This document shows positions 8,882 through 19,614 of a DNA stretch of 64,000 nt, piece by piece. The DNA lies in assembly GCF_042660705.1 (NCBI RefSeq), contig NZ_JBHSUQ010000001.1; one strand, 5' to 3'. Origin of the DNA: Undibacterium_A arcticum (GTDB taxonomy: Bacteria; Pseudomonadota; Gammaproteobacteria; Burkholderiales; Burkholderiaceae_D). Numbering within the stretch: position 1 is the stretch's first letter; each line of letters begins with the position of its first letter. The position numbers were made by a program, and so were the translations under genes. The notes below the pieces were generated by a model. The model worked only from the letters and a program-made list of their open reading frames with translations, searched no databases and had not been told where the DNA came from.

Positions 8882-8956
8882 CCGGCAAATAGCACCGCAA
8901 CCCACGGCGAGCAAGCGCCGAAGCATCGATTCAATCCAGGCAGCCCCTGCCGCAAC

Positions 8957-11900
8957 TCACGACAAAGAGCGGATCTCGCGCAGCGCCACCGTGAGCATCG
9001 CGGCGTCCAAGGTCCCTGCCAACTGCAGGTCGGCCAGTAGCTTGCGGTAGCGCGCCAGTGCACTGTCAAATTTGCCGGCCCAGGTGTGCAGGATCGCCTC
9101 CGCGTTCTGTTCGCCGGAGCTCATCCCGAGTGCCGCTGCGGTGAGCGTGCGGTGCGCGACCGACAGGTCGTCCAGCAGCGCGGCGCGCGCCAGCGCCTGC
9201 CATCGACTGTCGGCCGGCAGCAGCCCGATCTGGTAGTGCAGCCAGTTGATGTTGAGGTCGCCGCCGAAGCCGAAATACACCGCGGCGACCAGGTCTACCG
9301 GCCGCCTGGTTGCGGCCGCGACCTCGGTGATGTCGAGTGCACAGTACAGCGCATCGCACTTGGCGATCCGCAGCGCCAGGTCCACCGGCACGCCGGTGGC
9401 ACTGAAGCTGGCCGTGTTCGCTTCCAGTTGGGCGCGATCGGGACCGACCAATAGGGTAGTCAGGTGTTCCGCCAGTGTTGCCACACCCGGCGTGAAGCGC
9501 TCGATTACCGCCGCCATGTCCAGCTGCTGGCGGTGGTGCAGGAACCATAGCGTGCCGCGCTCGGCCAGACGCTCGGCCTCGACGATCAGCGCGATTTGGG
9601 TCGCGTAATCGATGTGGCTGTCGAGTCCGGCGATCGCCTGCCACAGGCTCACCAGGCCGAACACTTCGCGCGCGAGCAGGTAGGCGCGCACGATCTCGGC
9701 TGGCCTGGCGCCGGTTTCCTCCTGCATGCGGTGCACGAATACGCTGCCGACCCGGTTGACCATGCTGTTGGTCACATGGGTGGCGATGATCTCGCGCTTG
9801 AGCGGGTGCTGCTGCATGTTCGTGCGGTAGCGCTCGCGCAGCGGCAGCGGGAAGTAGCGCTCCAGCGCGGTCGCGACATACGGGTCATCCGGCAGTTCGG
9901 AGGCGACCAGTTCCTCGCACAGCACGATCTTGCTATACGCCAGCAGCACCGCCAGTTCCGGCGCGGTGAGGCCGGCGCCAGCCAGCTTGCGGGTGCGCAG
10001 TTCCTGCTCGGTCGGCAGGAACTCCAGTTCGCGATTGAGTTTGCCGGCCTGCTCCAGCGCCTTGATGTAGCGCGCCTGCGCGTCCAGCAGGGCGCTGCCG
10101 CGGGCGCGCGTGATGGATAGGCTCTGGGTCTGGAAGTGGTTGTCGCGCAGCACCAGCTGCGCCACTTCCTCGGTCATGTCGGCCAGCAGCGTACTGCGCT
10201 GCTTGGCGGTCAGTTCGCCGTCGGCCACCACCGCATTGAGCAGGATCTTGATGTTGACCTCGTGGTCGGAGCAGTCCACGCCGCCCGAATTGTCGATCGC
10301 GTCGGTGTAGATGCGACCGCCGCCGAGCGCATATTCGATGCGTCCCAGCTGGGTAAATCCCAGATTGCCGCCTTCGCCCATCACCTTGCAGCGCAGTTCG
10401 CCGCCATCCACCCGCACCGCGTCGTTGGCCCGATCGCCGACCTGCTGATGGCTCTGCTGGCTGGATTTGACGTAGGTGCCGATGCCGCCGTTGTACAGCA
10501 GGTCCACCGGCGCCTTCAGGATGGCCCGGATCAGGTCGGTCGGCGTCAGCGCTTCGGCCTCGATGCCGAGCACGCGGCGCACCTCGGGCGACAGCGGCAG
10601 CGACTTGGCGCTGCGCGGGAACACGCCGCCGCCGGCGGAGATCAGGCTGGGGTCGTAGTCGGCCCAGGACGAGCGCTCCAGCGCGAACAGGCGCTCGCGC
10701 TCGCCGAAGCTGGCCTGCGGCTGCGGCTCCGGGTCGAGGAAGATGTGGCGGTGGTCGAACGCCGCCACCAGCTTGATGTGGCGCGACAGCAGCATGCCGT
10801 TGCCGAACACGTCGCCGGACATGTCGCCGATGCCTGTCACCGTGAAATCTTCATTGCCGATGTCGCGGCCCAGTTCGAGGAAATGGCGCTGCACCGATTC
10901 CCATGCGCCGCGCGCGGTGATCGCCATCTTCTTGTGATCGTAGCCGACCGAGCCGCCCGACGCGAATGCATCGTCCAGCCAGAAGCCATACTCCTGCGCG
11001 ATGCCGTTGGCGATGTCGGAAAAGGTGGCGGTGCCCTTGTCGGCCGCCACCACCAGATAAGGGTCATCGGCGTCGTGCCGCACCACGGCCGGCGGTGGTA
11101 CCACCTTGCCGCCCACCAAGTTGTCGGTCAGGTCCAGCATGCCGCGCAGGAAGGTCTGGTAGCAGGCCACGCCTTCCTTCTGCAGCGCATCGCGGTCGCC
11201 GGCCGGGGCCCGCTTGAGCACGAAGCCGCCTTTCGAGCCGACCGGCACGATCACGGCGTTCTTCACCATCTGCGCCTTGACCAGACCGAGCACCTCGGTG
11301 CGGAAATCTTCCATGCGGTCGGACCAGCGCAGCCCGCCGCGCGCCACCTTGCCGCCGCGCAGATGCACGCCCTCGACCCGCGGCGAGTAGACGAAGATCT
11401 CGAACATCGGCCGCGGCTCCGGCAGGCCGGGCACCAGCGCCGGATTGAACTTGAATGACAGATAGGGCTTCGGCGCACCAGCGGCATCGGGCTGGAAGTA
11501 ATTGCTGCGGGTGGTGGCCTGGATCAGCGCCAGGTACTGGCGCAGGATGCGGTCCTCATCGAGATTGGCGACCTGCTCCAGCGCGGCCTCGATTGCCGCC
11601 GCCGGCGAAAGGGCGGGGCGGGGCTCCTCGAGCGTTGCGGCCGGATCGAAGCGCGCCAGAAACAGTTCGAGCAACTGGCGCGCGATCTGCGGATGATGGG
11701 TCAGGGTCTGGCGGATGTAGGCCAGGCTGAAGGTGAAGCCTGCCTGCCGCAAATACTTGCTGTAAGCGCGCAGGATCACGACCTCGCGCCAGGTGAAGCG
11801 CGCGCTCAGCACCAGCCGGTTGAAATCGTCGTTCTCCGCCGCGCCGCGCCAGACCTGGTCGAAGGTGTCCTCGAACAGGCCCTTAACCCGGTCGAGCGCC

Positions 11901-13795
11901 AGCTCCGCGCCGGCTTCGTAGGTCATCGAGAAATCGTGGATCCAGACCGGCGCCGATTCCAGCGGCACGATCTGGTACGGATGTTCGTCTTGCACCCGCA
12001 CCCCCATATGCTCCAGCATCGGCAGGCTGTCCGACAACGGTACCGGCCCGCCGGCGTGAAACAGCTTGAAATGGAGTTGCTCGGGCTGCGCTTCGAGCCG
12101 CCGGTAGAGCGACAGGCCCAAGCCCGGGCCTGCGCCTGCACCTGAGCCTGGCGGCGCCAGCTGCTCCATCATCTCGATGTCGTGTACCGCCAGCCGGGCC
12201 GAATAATCTTCCCGGTAGCCGGCCGGGAATGCGCTGGCGTAGCGGCGGTAGAGCAGGGTGGCGCGCTCCTCCCCGCAGCGTTCCAGCAGCGCCGCATACA
12301 CCTCGTCCTGCCAGCGCCGCCCCGCTTGCGCCAGCCGTGCTTCGAGCGCGTCCACGTCGAACTCGGGGATGCCGCTGCCGGGCCCGGTGCGCACCGTGAA
12401 ATGGATGCGCGCCAGCGGCGACTCGGACAGCTGCACATTGAACTCCGCGCTCACGCCGTTGAACGCCTCCAGCAGAATCTGCTGCATGCGCAGGCGCAAC
12501 TCGGTGTTATAGGTGTCGCGCGGCACAAATACCAGACAGGACAGGAAACGGCCGTAAGGATCGCGCCGCACAAACAGGCGGGTGCGCTGGCGCTCGTTGA
12601 GGCGCACGATCCCCATCGCGTGTTGCAACAGGTCATCCTCGCCCACCTGGAATAGCTCGTCGCGCGGGTAGGTTTCCAGCACCATGCGCAGATCCTTGCC
12701 GGCGTGGCTGCCGGGCAGGAAGCCGGCACGCTGGATCACGTGTTCCACCTTGCGCCGCAGCAGCGGGATCTCGGCCAGGCTGGCGCTATAGGCGTTGTGG
12801 GTGTAGAGGCCGAGGAAACGGTGCTCGCCGTTCACCTTGCCCTGCGCGTCGAAGCGCTTGATGCCGATGTAGTCGAGGTAGCCGGGACGGTGCACGGTAG
12901 CGCGCGAATTGGCCTTGGTCAGCATCAGCAACTGCGGCACCCGCGCCAGGCGGCGCGAATCCGGCGGCAGCACGGCGAAGCTGGCGGAGCGTTGTTGCCC
13001 GCTTTGGCGCAGGATGCCCAGCCCAGAATCGGGCACGATGCGCAGCACGTCTTCGCCGCCCTCCGTCACCAGATCGTAGTCGCGGTAACCGAGGAAGGTA
13101 AAGTGGTCTTGCGCAGCCCAGTCCAGGAAGGCCTTGATCTCGGCCGCCTCCGCCCTGTCGACGGGGGCGGCATCGATCTCGGCGCTGATGTCGCGCAAGC
13201 GGGCCAGCATCGGCGGCCAGTCTTCCACCGCGTTGCGTACGTCCTGCAGCACCCGCTCGATGCCAGCCCGCAGCTGCTCCAGCTGCTGCGGGTCGGTCTG
13301 CCGGTCGACCTCCATGTGGATGATCGATTGCAGCGACCCATCGGTGGCTTCGGCGCTCAGAAATTCAATGAATTCGCCAGCGGCGTCGCGCTTGATGCGC
13401 AGCACCGGGTGGATCAGCAGATGCAGGGTGAGGCCCTGACGGTTGGCCTCCATCGTCACCGAATCGACCAGGAAAGGCATGTCATCGTTGACGATTTCGA
13501 CCACCGTGTGGCCGGACTGCCAGCCGTGTTCTTCGATGCGGGGATTGGTGACGCGCAGCTTGGCCGTACCCGGGCTGAAACGGCGCAGCAAATTCCAGTG
13601 CGACAACACCGCCCCGTACAGGTCCTGCACGTTGCGCTCGCGCAAGTCGTCGGGATCGACCTGCGCATAGTATATTTGGGCGAAGCGCACAATCGACGCA
13701 ATGTCCTGGCCCGCGCATCGCTCTTCAATCAGTGCGCTGATCTTGCCGATCAACTCCGTTTTGGTTTCTTCGCTATTGGCCAGCATGCGGTTCAC
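8957..13795 (-). CDS. gdhB: NAD-specific glutamate dehydrogenase (large, ~180 kDa type)
   Basis: Cytoplasmic NAD-dependent glutamate dehydrogenase of the large bacterial class (about 1600 residues; here 1612, full length), converting glutamate to 2-oxoglutarate and ammonia in catabolism. The N-terminal third holds ACT-like regulatory domains. The catalytic core lies around residues 780-1130: GSKGGFVLK with the catalytic Lys, then YGFWLDDAFASGGSVGYDHK and NGGIGTYVK of the NAD-binding part. The ATG at 13795 is preceded by AAGGTG. It is transcribed alone and is not frameshifted, unlike many neighbours. Very long antisense open frames on the other strand are GC-driven shadows. Confidence 0.95.
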   Translation of the reverse strand: MNRMLANSEETKTELIGKISALIEERCAGQDIASIVRFAQIYYAQVDPDDLRERNVQDLYGAVLSHWNLLRRFSPGTAKLRVTNPRIEEHGWQSGHTVVEIVNDDMPFLVDSVTMEANRQGLTLHLLIHPVLRIKRDAAGEFIEFLSAEATDGSLQSIIHMEVDRQTDPQQLEQLRAGIERVLQDVRNAVEDWPPMLARLRDISAEIDAAPVDRAEAAEIKAFLDWAAQDHFTFLGYRDYDLVTEGGEDVLRIVPDSGLGILRQSGQQRSASFAVLPPDSRRLARVPQLLMLTKANSRATVHRPGYLDYIGIKRFDAQGKVNGEHRFLGLYTHNAYSASLAEIPLLRRKVEHVIQRAGFLPGSHAGKDLRMVLETYPRDELFQVGEDDLLQHAMGIVRLNERQRTRLFVRRDPYGRFLSCLVFVPRDTYNTELRLRMQQILLEAFNGVSAEFNVQLSESPLARIHFTVRTGPGSGIPEFDVDALEARLAQAGRRWQDEVYAALLERCGEERATLLYRRYASAFPAGYREDYSARLAVHDIEMMEQLAPPGSGAGAGPGLGLSLYRRLEAQPEQLHFKLFHAGGPVPLSDSLPMLEHMGVRVQDEHPYQIVPLESAPVWIHDFSMTYEAGAELALDRVKGLFEDTFDQVWRGAAENDDFNRLVLSARFTWREVVILRAYSKYLRQAGFTFSLAYIRQTLTHHPQIARQLLELFLARFDPAATLEEPRPALSPAAAIEAALEQVANLDEDRILRQYLALIQATTRSNYFQPDAAGAPKPYLSFKFNPALVPGLPEPRPMFEIFVYSPRVEGVHLRGGKVARGGLRWSDRMEDFRTEVLGLVKAQMVKNAVIVPVGSKGGFVLKRAPAGDRDALQKEGVACYQTFLRGMLDLTDNLVGGKVVPPPAVVRHDADDPYLVVAADKGTATFSDIANGIAQEYGFWLDDAFASGGSVGYDHKKMAITARGAWESVQRHFLELGRDIGNEDFTVTGIGDMSGDVFGNGMLLSRHIKLVAAFDHRHIFLDPEPQPQASFGERERLFALERSSWADYDPSLISAGGGVFPRSAKSLPLSPEVRRVLGIEAEALTPTDLIRAILKAPVDLLYNGGIGTYVKSSQQSHQQVGDRANDAVRVDGGELRCKVMGEGGNLGFTQLGRIEYALGGGRIYTDAIDNSGGVDCSDHEVNIKILLNAVVADGELTAKQRSTLLADMTEEVAQLVLRDNHFQTQSLSITRARGSALLDAQARYIKALEQAGKLNRELEFLPTEQELRTRKLAGAGLTAPELAVLLAYSKIVLCEELVASELPDDPYVATALERYFPLPLRERYRTNMQQHPLKREIIATHVTNSMVNRVGSVFVHRMQEETGARPAEIVRAYLLAREVFGLVSLWQAIAGLDSHIDYATQIALIVEAERLAERGTLWFLHHRQQLDMAAVIERFTPGVATLAEHLTTLLVGPDRAQLEANTASFSATGVPVDLALRIAKCDALYCALDITEVAAATRRPVDLVAAVYFGFGGDLNINWLHYQIGLLPADSRWQALARAALLDDLSVAHRTLTAAALGMSSGEQNAEAILHTWAGKFDSALARYRKLLADLQLAGTLDAAMLTVALREIRSLS

Positions 13796-14104
13796 CTTAT
13801 CGTTTCTGTGGGCAGGCGACTGCAGATGGCCGGCGGGTTGCCCGGAACCAGTCGGCTTGTTTCAGCTTAGACGACACACCGGAGGAACGAAAGCCGAATT
13901 GGGGCAGAACTGAGAATGCGAGTGAAATAGACTAAACGAAAGGAAAAAACTGCCGCTGGAATGAACGCCCCCTTCATCCACAAGGGTGACGAGGAAAGCG
14001 GACCGGAGATAACGCAAAGAAGAGGCGGATTCTCACAGCCCGACGGGATCGAATGTGCCAAAGTGGGATGTTGAATAAAACCACTTGAGGAGGGTGAACC
14101 AAAA
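13796..14104. other. Intergenic stretch with no recognised gene
   Basis: About 300 bp upstream of the glutamate dehydrogenase gene. It must hold that gene's promoter on the minus strand, but no convincing -35/-10 pair, terminator or repeat was recognised. Confidence 0.5.
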
Positions 14105-14235
14105 ATGAATCATGGCGTCTGTGGCATCGACATTGCCAAGCGGTGTTCCAGTTTCACTGGGTCGAGCCGGAGACCGGTGAGGTGGTCCGCGAGCAGATCA
14201 AGCAGACCCGGTTTCTGGAACATTGCTCTCTCTGA
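14105..14235 (+). pseudogene. IS110 family transposase, N-terminal relic
   Basis: Opens with MNHGVCGIDIAKR, the DEDD-transposase start typical of IS110, then one base is missing. The next frame continues VFQFHWVEPETGEVVREQ and on to a stop near 14235. Only about 45 codons survive. A good ribosome site (GGAGGGTG) is still present. It marks an old insertion next to the AT-rich methyltransferase gene. Confidence 0.65.
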
Positions 14236-14408
14236 GGTGTCTCAAGATACCTCTCTGGTAGTCCATGAGATTACACCAGCCGCCAAAAGATAGTGATGCG
14301 AAAAAATAAGCGTCGATGCAGGACATTTGGCAATCTGCACCAATCCACTATTGCAAACCGCTGTAGACCAGAGTTTTCCCAATTTTGCAATGATCGAGCA
14401 GAGGCCTA

Positions 14409-15224
14409 ATGAAACCAATTTCAAATATGGCCTTCTATTGTTGCGGCGTACGGATGCAGGATGCCGCGCGCGAAAGTCCCGTTTGTGGCGATGTGTACGC
14501 AAAATTGTTCATCGATGAATATGGACGACGCATTTGCGATAAGTTTAAAGAGGAAACAATTTCCAGTGCCAGCATCATTGTCAGGCACCGCATAATCGAT
14601 GACATTGTGCGTCATATGCTGCTTTCCAGGCCCAATCTAGGCATTGTAACCATAGGCGCTGGCTTTGATAGTCGCCCTTATCGATTAGCAGGAGGCACAT
14701 GGTTTGAGCTGGACGAGCCACAGGTGATGGCATACAAAAATGAACGATTACCGATTTCTGAATGCGCAAATCCACTTCACCGTGTTTCGATCGATTTTTG
14801 CATTGATTCGCTGGAAGAAAAACTTTCGCATATTGTGCATAGGGGGCCGATAATATTAATTCTGGAAGGTGTCTTTATTTATTTAAATGAAAACGAAATC
14901 AGGAAATCACTAAAAATATTCCATAATTGTTTTCCAAAGCATCAACTCGTTTGCGATCTGGTGAGCCGTAAAATGGTCGAAAGTTACGGGAAGAAACTTC
15001 ATGAAATTGTTGAGGAAATGGGGGCTTCGTTCAAGGCAGTCGATAAACCTGAATCGATATTCTTAATAAGCGGCTATCACGTCAAAAAGACGATTTCCAT
15101 CCTGGAAGTATCTGTGGATCTCGGGATCAACAAAATTCCGAAATTTATTTGGAGATTTTTTTTTAATGGGGAAATTAAAGATAACTCGGTCTATGTGTTG
15201 GAAAAGCACGATCCTATTGAATGA
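14409..15224 (+). CDS. Leucine carboxyl methyltransferase-family SAM-dependent methyltransferase
   Basis: Class I S-adenosylmethionine methyltransferase of the LCM/PPM1 (TcmP-like O-methyltransferase) family, 271 residues. The SAM-binding motif I reads VTIGAGFDSRPYRL and is followed by the acidic FELDEPQV segment; RGPIILILEGVFIYLNENEI is the family's post-I region. Natural substrates in this family are carboxyl or hydroxyl groups of small molecules; none can be assigned here. The gene is clearly more AT-rich than its surroundings and sits behind an IS110 relic, so recent transfer is likely. It appears to be a single-gene unit. Confidence 0.78.
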   Translation: MKPISNMAFYCCGVRMQDAARESPVCGDVYAKLFIDEYGRRICDKFKEETISSASIIVRHRIIDDIVRHMLLSRPNLGIVTIGAGFDSRPYRLAGGTWFELDEPQVMAYKNERLPISECANPLHRVSIDFCIDSLEEKLSHIVHRGPIILILEGVFIYLNENEIRKSLKIFHNCFPKHQLVCDLVSRKMVESYGKKLHEIVEEMGASFKAVDKPESIFLISGYHVKKTISILEVSVDLGINKIPKFIWRFFFNGEIKDNSVYVLEKHDPIE

Positions 15225-15556
15225 TCGCCTGCGGCCTGTGGGCCATTGTGCGACAGGTCGTCGGCTTGCTGCGCAACGTTCTTGGCAGAAGTCACGAGGG
15301 AAATTCACAAGACAAGGCACTGGATGCGATGAAGGATTGGATGCGATGAGGAAATGGCCGGAAAGGTCGAAGTCTCGTAGGTGTGGGTTCGCGCGTATAT
15401 TTTCGAGAAAATCCTTGGCACGGCGCTCGATCGCGGAGGTGTTGACTGCGATGGTGATCCGGCGGCAAGCTAGCCTGCAGCCAAGCCCGAGTCTGGAGAC
15501 AGGCTTCACAAGGCTATAACATATATATGCCGATGTAAAAAAATAGAAGGCAGGCG
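15225..15556. other. Intergenic stretch with no recognised gene
   Basis: About 330 bp between the methyltransferase and the PHA synthase. Open frames here have no recognisable protein features. A short AT-rich tract near 15518-15550 (ATAACATATATATG) may be part of the promoter for the PHA synthase gene. Confidence 0.4.
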
Positions 15557-17300
15557 ATGAGGGAAACCAAGCGGAGGCGGCTTACGGCTCTACCAAAAGC
15601 CAACGTGGGACGCGCGGCATCACAGGCCGGGAGGATCAACGCGTTCGACCCGTTCGGCATCGGGAAAGCTTTCGCCACAGTGCAGCTGGCGTGGCTGGCC
15701 CACCCTAAAGAGTTGACCGACGCGTCTATCAGGCTCTCCAGCGCGCTACAAGGTTGGGTTTTCCATTCATGGAACCGGACCATGGGGCTCGAGAACGAAG
15801 CGTGGGTTCCGGTGTTGGGTCAGGATGAGCGCTTCCTGGATCCCGAGTGGGAACGGAATTCGGGATTCTCCGCGTGGCGCCAATGCTATCTCTTCTACAC
15901 GCACTGGCTGGAACAGACACTTTACGACACGCCAGGCGTGTCGAAGACGGAACGCCGCACCGCGGCTTTGGGCCCGGCAATGGCTTGACGCCATTGCTCC
16001 GAGCAATTTCCTGTTGACCAATCCCGTGGCGCTGAAAACGCTGGTGGAAAGCGGAGGGAAGAGCTTTCTTCAAGGCATACAAAATTGGCATGACGACGTG
16101 AAAGTGGGCGACCTGCAAATGGTCGACCGGTCTGCCTTTGCCGTCGGCAAGGATCTCGCCACCACGCCTGGGGCAGTGGTCTTTCGCAATGAGCTCATGG
16201 AGGTGATCCAGTACACCCCGACCACGGATCAAGTGCATGCGCTGCCGATTGTGATCATCGCGCCCTGGATCAACAAGTTTTATATTCTCGACCTCACCCC
16301 CCAAAAAAGCCTGGTGCGTTTTCTGCTGGATAACGGATTCAGTGTTTTCGTGACCAGCTGGAAAAATCCGACCGCCGCGCTGTCCCACCTCACCTTCGAT
16401 GATTACCTGTTTAAAGGTGCGCTCGCAGCCATCGACGTCGCCCGGTCGATTACAGGGGCACCGCAGGTGCACGCCGTCGGTTATTGCCTCGGCGGCACGG
16501 CGCTGGCGGCACTGATGGCGTGGCTTAACAAGGAATATGACGAGCGCCGGGAGGACATCCCGGTCGCCCATTGGACGCTGTTGGCATCCCTGGTGGATTT
16601 TTCGAGACCGGGCGAAATTGAGGTGTTCGTCAACGAGAGTGCGATTGCCACGGTTGAGAATATCGTGTCCACAAGGGGTTACCTAAGCGGGCGGGCGCTT
16701 GCCAACACGTTCCGGATGCTGCGCCCCAATAGCCTGATCTGGCATTACTTCGTTCACAGGTATCTGTATGGGGAGAGCGTGCCTGCTCTCAATGTGTTGT
16801 TTTGGAATATGGATTACACGCGCTTGCCGCGGGCCATGCACGTTTTTTACCTGCGTGAGTTTTATCTTCGTAACAAATTGGTGGAAAAGAACGGGGTCAC
16901 ACTCGGCGGGCACGCGATTGATCTCTCCCGGATTGCACAACCGCTTTATGCGGTCGGCGCGCATGAGGACCACATTGCGCCGTGGCGCGCGACTTTTCGC
17001 ACGGCGAGTTTGGTGCAAGGGCCAGTGCGGTACGTGCTTTCGAGCTCCGGCCATATTTTCGGCATCATCAATCCGCCTGTGCAACCGCCGAAGCGCGAGT
17101 ATTGGGCGGGCGACGCTACCCATATGATTGACGCCAAAGCCTGGCGTGCGCGCCAGCCGCGACTATTCGGTTCCTGGTGGGAAGACTGGGTGGGATGGCT
17201 GGACCAGCGTTGCGGGCCCTTGCGCAGCGCTGTCCCGGTGGGAAGCTCGACCTACCCAACACTTTGTGCCGCGCCCGGCAGTTACGTACATGAGACCTGA
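15557..17300 (+). CDS. phaC: Poly(3-hydroxyalkanoate) synthase, frameshifted
   Basis: PHA synthase that polymerises hydroxyacyl-CoA on storage granules. The lipase-like box GYCLGG carries the catalytic Cys (about 16485-16500), and the partner Asp and His lie in GAHEDHIAPW and SSGHIFGIINPP. FWNMDYTRLPRAMHVFYLREFYL is the family's conserved tryptophan segment. The N-terminal region (MRETKRRRL to TERRTA) is in one frame to about 15960 and the rest (RLWARQWLDAIAPSNF onward) in the next, so a one-base change near 15945-15965 splits the gene. Combined length is about 580 residues, normal for a class I-like enzyme. No phaA, phaB or phasin gene is adjacent. Confidence 0.83.
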
Positions 17301-17466
17301 ACTGGCCACTGGCCTTTCATACCGGGTCCCCGTCGCGACACACTGAACCAGCCCCCGGCAGCCAGGGCATTCCCAATCCTTGCTTCAGACCGGAGACGAG
17401 ACAATCGATGATCAGCCCATACCCCCAGATATCACCTCTTGCGCGTTAATGCAACAGAACCATCGC

Positions 17467-18402
17467 TCACACTAAAGCCGGATTCGCCGGCTGCGAGACA
17501 TTATTGATTACACTTCCAACGACCTCCGGGATCAGTGCGATCATCGCCTTTTGGGTATCTGTCGCCGGACGGTGTGCTGAAATGGCAATCGCGAGCAGGC
17601 TGGTGATGCGAGGTTCGATAATGGGGCGGACCACGAAATTGTCAGCTTTGCCTGAAGTCGCAACCGCATGCTTTGGCAAAATTGCGTGGCCGGCGCCATC
17701 GGCCACCAACTCAAGAATTGCTGCAACACCGTCGATTTCGAATGCAATATTTGGTTTGACGCCAATGAAAGCCATTTGTGTTTCAACTAACATCCTTAAC
17801 GCATTTGGCAGGCTGGGAATGATCAGCGGCAGCTTGGCGACATCGCGCAAAGATATCGGTTCGGAAAGTCTGGTGTTGCTGCCTTGCGCTAACCGGGGCG
17901 CGATCAGAAACAGGTCTTCCTCAAGCAATGGCGTGATCTCCGTGTCTTTGTCAGGCGTAGGGTTATAAAGCAAGGCAATATCAAGCCTGCCACGCATTAA
18001 GGCTTCGCGTATGGATACGGACAGGCCCTCGGTGATGGAGACAATGGCATTTGGCAAACGGTTGTGACACTCACGAATGAGCGGAACAGTCATCAACCTT
18101 GCAATACTCGGCGGCAGACCTAGCGTGACCCGCCCGGCCAAGGCGCCACCTATTCTGCCCAGCTCCTCCTGGGCACGTTCGACCTGACGCAATATCCCTC
18201 TGCCATGGCTTAACAATAAGCTTCCTGCCTCAGTCATGGTAACGCCACGCCCATGCCTGATCAGCAAATGTTGTCGTAGCTCGACCTCTAGCAATCGCAC
18301 CTGGCGGCTCAACGCAGGTTGGGCAACATTGAGCAAAATCGACGCCCGCGTAAAGCTGCCCAATTCAGCAACACACACGAAATATTCCAATTGCTTCAAA
18401 TC
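17467..18402 (-). CDS. LysR family transcriptional regulator
   Basis: LysR-type regulator of about 311 residues with an N-terminal winged helix-turn-helix (MDLKQLEYFVCVAELGSFTRA, then NVAQPALSRQVRLLE) and a C-terminal inducer-binding domain. The start at 18402 fits the family; an in-frame ATG at 18417 is an alternative. It is divergent from the 4-oxalomesaconate tautomerase gene with about 65-80 bp between, so it is the likely activator of the aromatic 4,5-cleavage genes, by analogy with GalR. A small palindrome ATGAGGTATCTCAT (18404-18417) overlaps its own start and could serve autoregulation. Confidence 0.85.
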   Translation of the reverse strand, partial: DLKQLEYFVCVAELGSFTRASILLNVAQPALSRQVRLLEVELRQHLLIRHGRGVTMTEAGSLLLSHGRGILRQVERAQEELGRIGGALAGRVTLGLPPSIARLMTVPLIRECHNRLPNAIVSITEGLSVSIREALMRGRLDIALLYNPTPDKDTEITPLLEEDLFLIAPRLAQGSNTRLSEPISLRDVAKLPLIIPSLPNALRMLVETQMAFIGVKPNIAFEIDGVAAILELVADGAGHAILPKHAVATSGKADNFVVRPIIEPRITSLLAIAISAHRPATDTQKAMIALIPEVVGSVINNVSQPANPALV

Positions 18403-18482
18403 CATGAGGTATCTCATATTGTTATATCAGCTAGGTGGATTATACCGTTTCTTCCTAGGTCTGACAGCCCTACAATTGACCC

Positions 18483-19591
18483 ATGCAAACCTCGATTCCA
18501 ACCTTGTTGATGCGTGCAGGTACGTCGCGTGGCCCATTTCCTCGCCTCCGACCTGCCGGCCGATATTGCGACCCGTGACCGCGTGCTTCTGGCCGTCCTA
18601 GGCTCTCCCGATAAACGGCAGATCGATGGGCTCGGGGGTGCGAATCCGCTAACCAGTAAAGTTGGCATCGTTAGCAAAAGCAGCACGCCCGGTGTCGCGC
18701 TGGATTTTCTTTTTGCCCAATTGCAACCGGACAGTGACATTGTCGACACGACGCCAAACTGCGGCAACATGCTGGCCGCAGTGGTGCCGTTTGCCCTTGA
18801 GCGCGGCCTGATTGAGGGGCAGGGTAGCAGCACTACCGTGCGCGTGTTGACCCTCAACACCGGCATGCAATGTGACGTGACCGTGCTGACGCCAGATGGC
18901 CACGTGTCTTATGACGGCGATGCCAGAATTGACGGCGTGCCCGGCAGCGCAGCACCAATCACGATCAACTTTCTGGATACCGCGGGTTCGGTCTGCAGTG
19001 GCCTGCTCCCCACCGGCAAGGTACTGGATGAGGTCACAGTTGAAGGCGATGACTTTGCACCGTTCACGCTGCAATTGACCTGCATAGACAATGGCATGCC
19101 GATGGTATTGATGCGTGCCAGCGACTTGGGCCGCACCGGCTATGAAACGGTAAGCGAGTTGAATGCCGACGTTGAACTCAAGGGCCGGCTGGAGACTTTG
19201 CGCCTGAAGACCGGACATCTGATGGGCCTGGGGGACGTGAGTAAAGTCATACCCCAAGATGTGCCTCATTGCCCCGCCAAAAGACGGCGGCAGCATTGCC
19301 ACACGTTGCTTCATCCCGCATGTTTGTCACGATGCCATTGGCGTGCTGGCGGCCGTCACGGTCGGCACCGCGTGCGTGCTCGACGGCTCAGTGACCCAAG
19401 GCATCGCGGCCATCCCTGAAGGTGACTGCAAAACGGTGTCGGTGGAGCATCCGACCGGGGAATTCAGCGTCGAGCTGGCTCTGGATCCGGCGCATCCGCA
19501 AAGCGTGACCCGCGCCGCCCTGTTGCGCACGGCGCGGCTGATCATGCGCGGTGAGGTGATGATTCCTGCATGCATCTGGACCAAAGACTGA
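18483..19591 (+). CDS. galD: 4-oxalomesaconate tautomerase (PrpF family), two frameshifts
   Basis: PrpF-type isomerase of the gallate/protocatechuate 4,5-cleavage pathway, converting keto-enol or double-bond isomers of 4-oxalomesaconate so that the hydratase can act. The start MQTSIPTLLMRAGTSRGP at 18483 is typical of GalD. The frame then shifts near 18535 to FLASDLPADIATRD and again near 19250 (CCCC where CCC restores the frame) to MCLIAPPKDGG, ending at 19591. Conserved GGANPLTSKVGIVS and TPNCGNML segments are visible. First gene of the catabolic cluster, divergent from the LysR gene; the hydratase gene follows after 24 bp. Confidence 0.82.
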
Positions 19592-19614
19592 GAAATTACA
19601 AGGAGACACAATAA

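Noticed and set aside
9596..13870. Long plus-strand open frames (up to 440 codons) opposite the glutamate dehydrogenase gene
   Set aside because: They are antisense to a clearly coding, family-conserved 1612-residue gene, are His/Gln/Arg/Ala-rich and show no domain features; they arise from high GC at third positions.
15166..15519. 117-codon frame after the methyltransferase gene
   Set aside because: Overlaps the methyltransferase end in another frame, is Arg/Ser-rich with no recognisable domain, and has no ribosome site.
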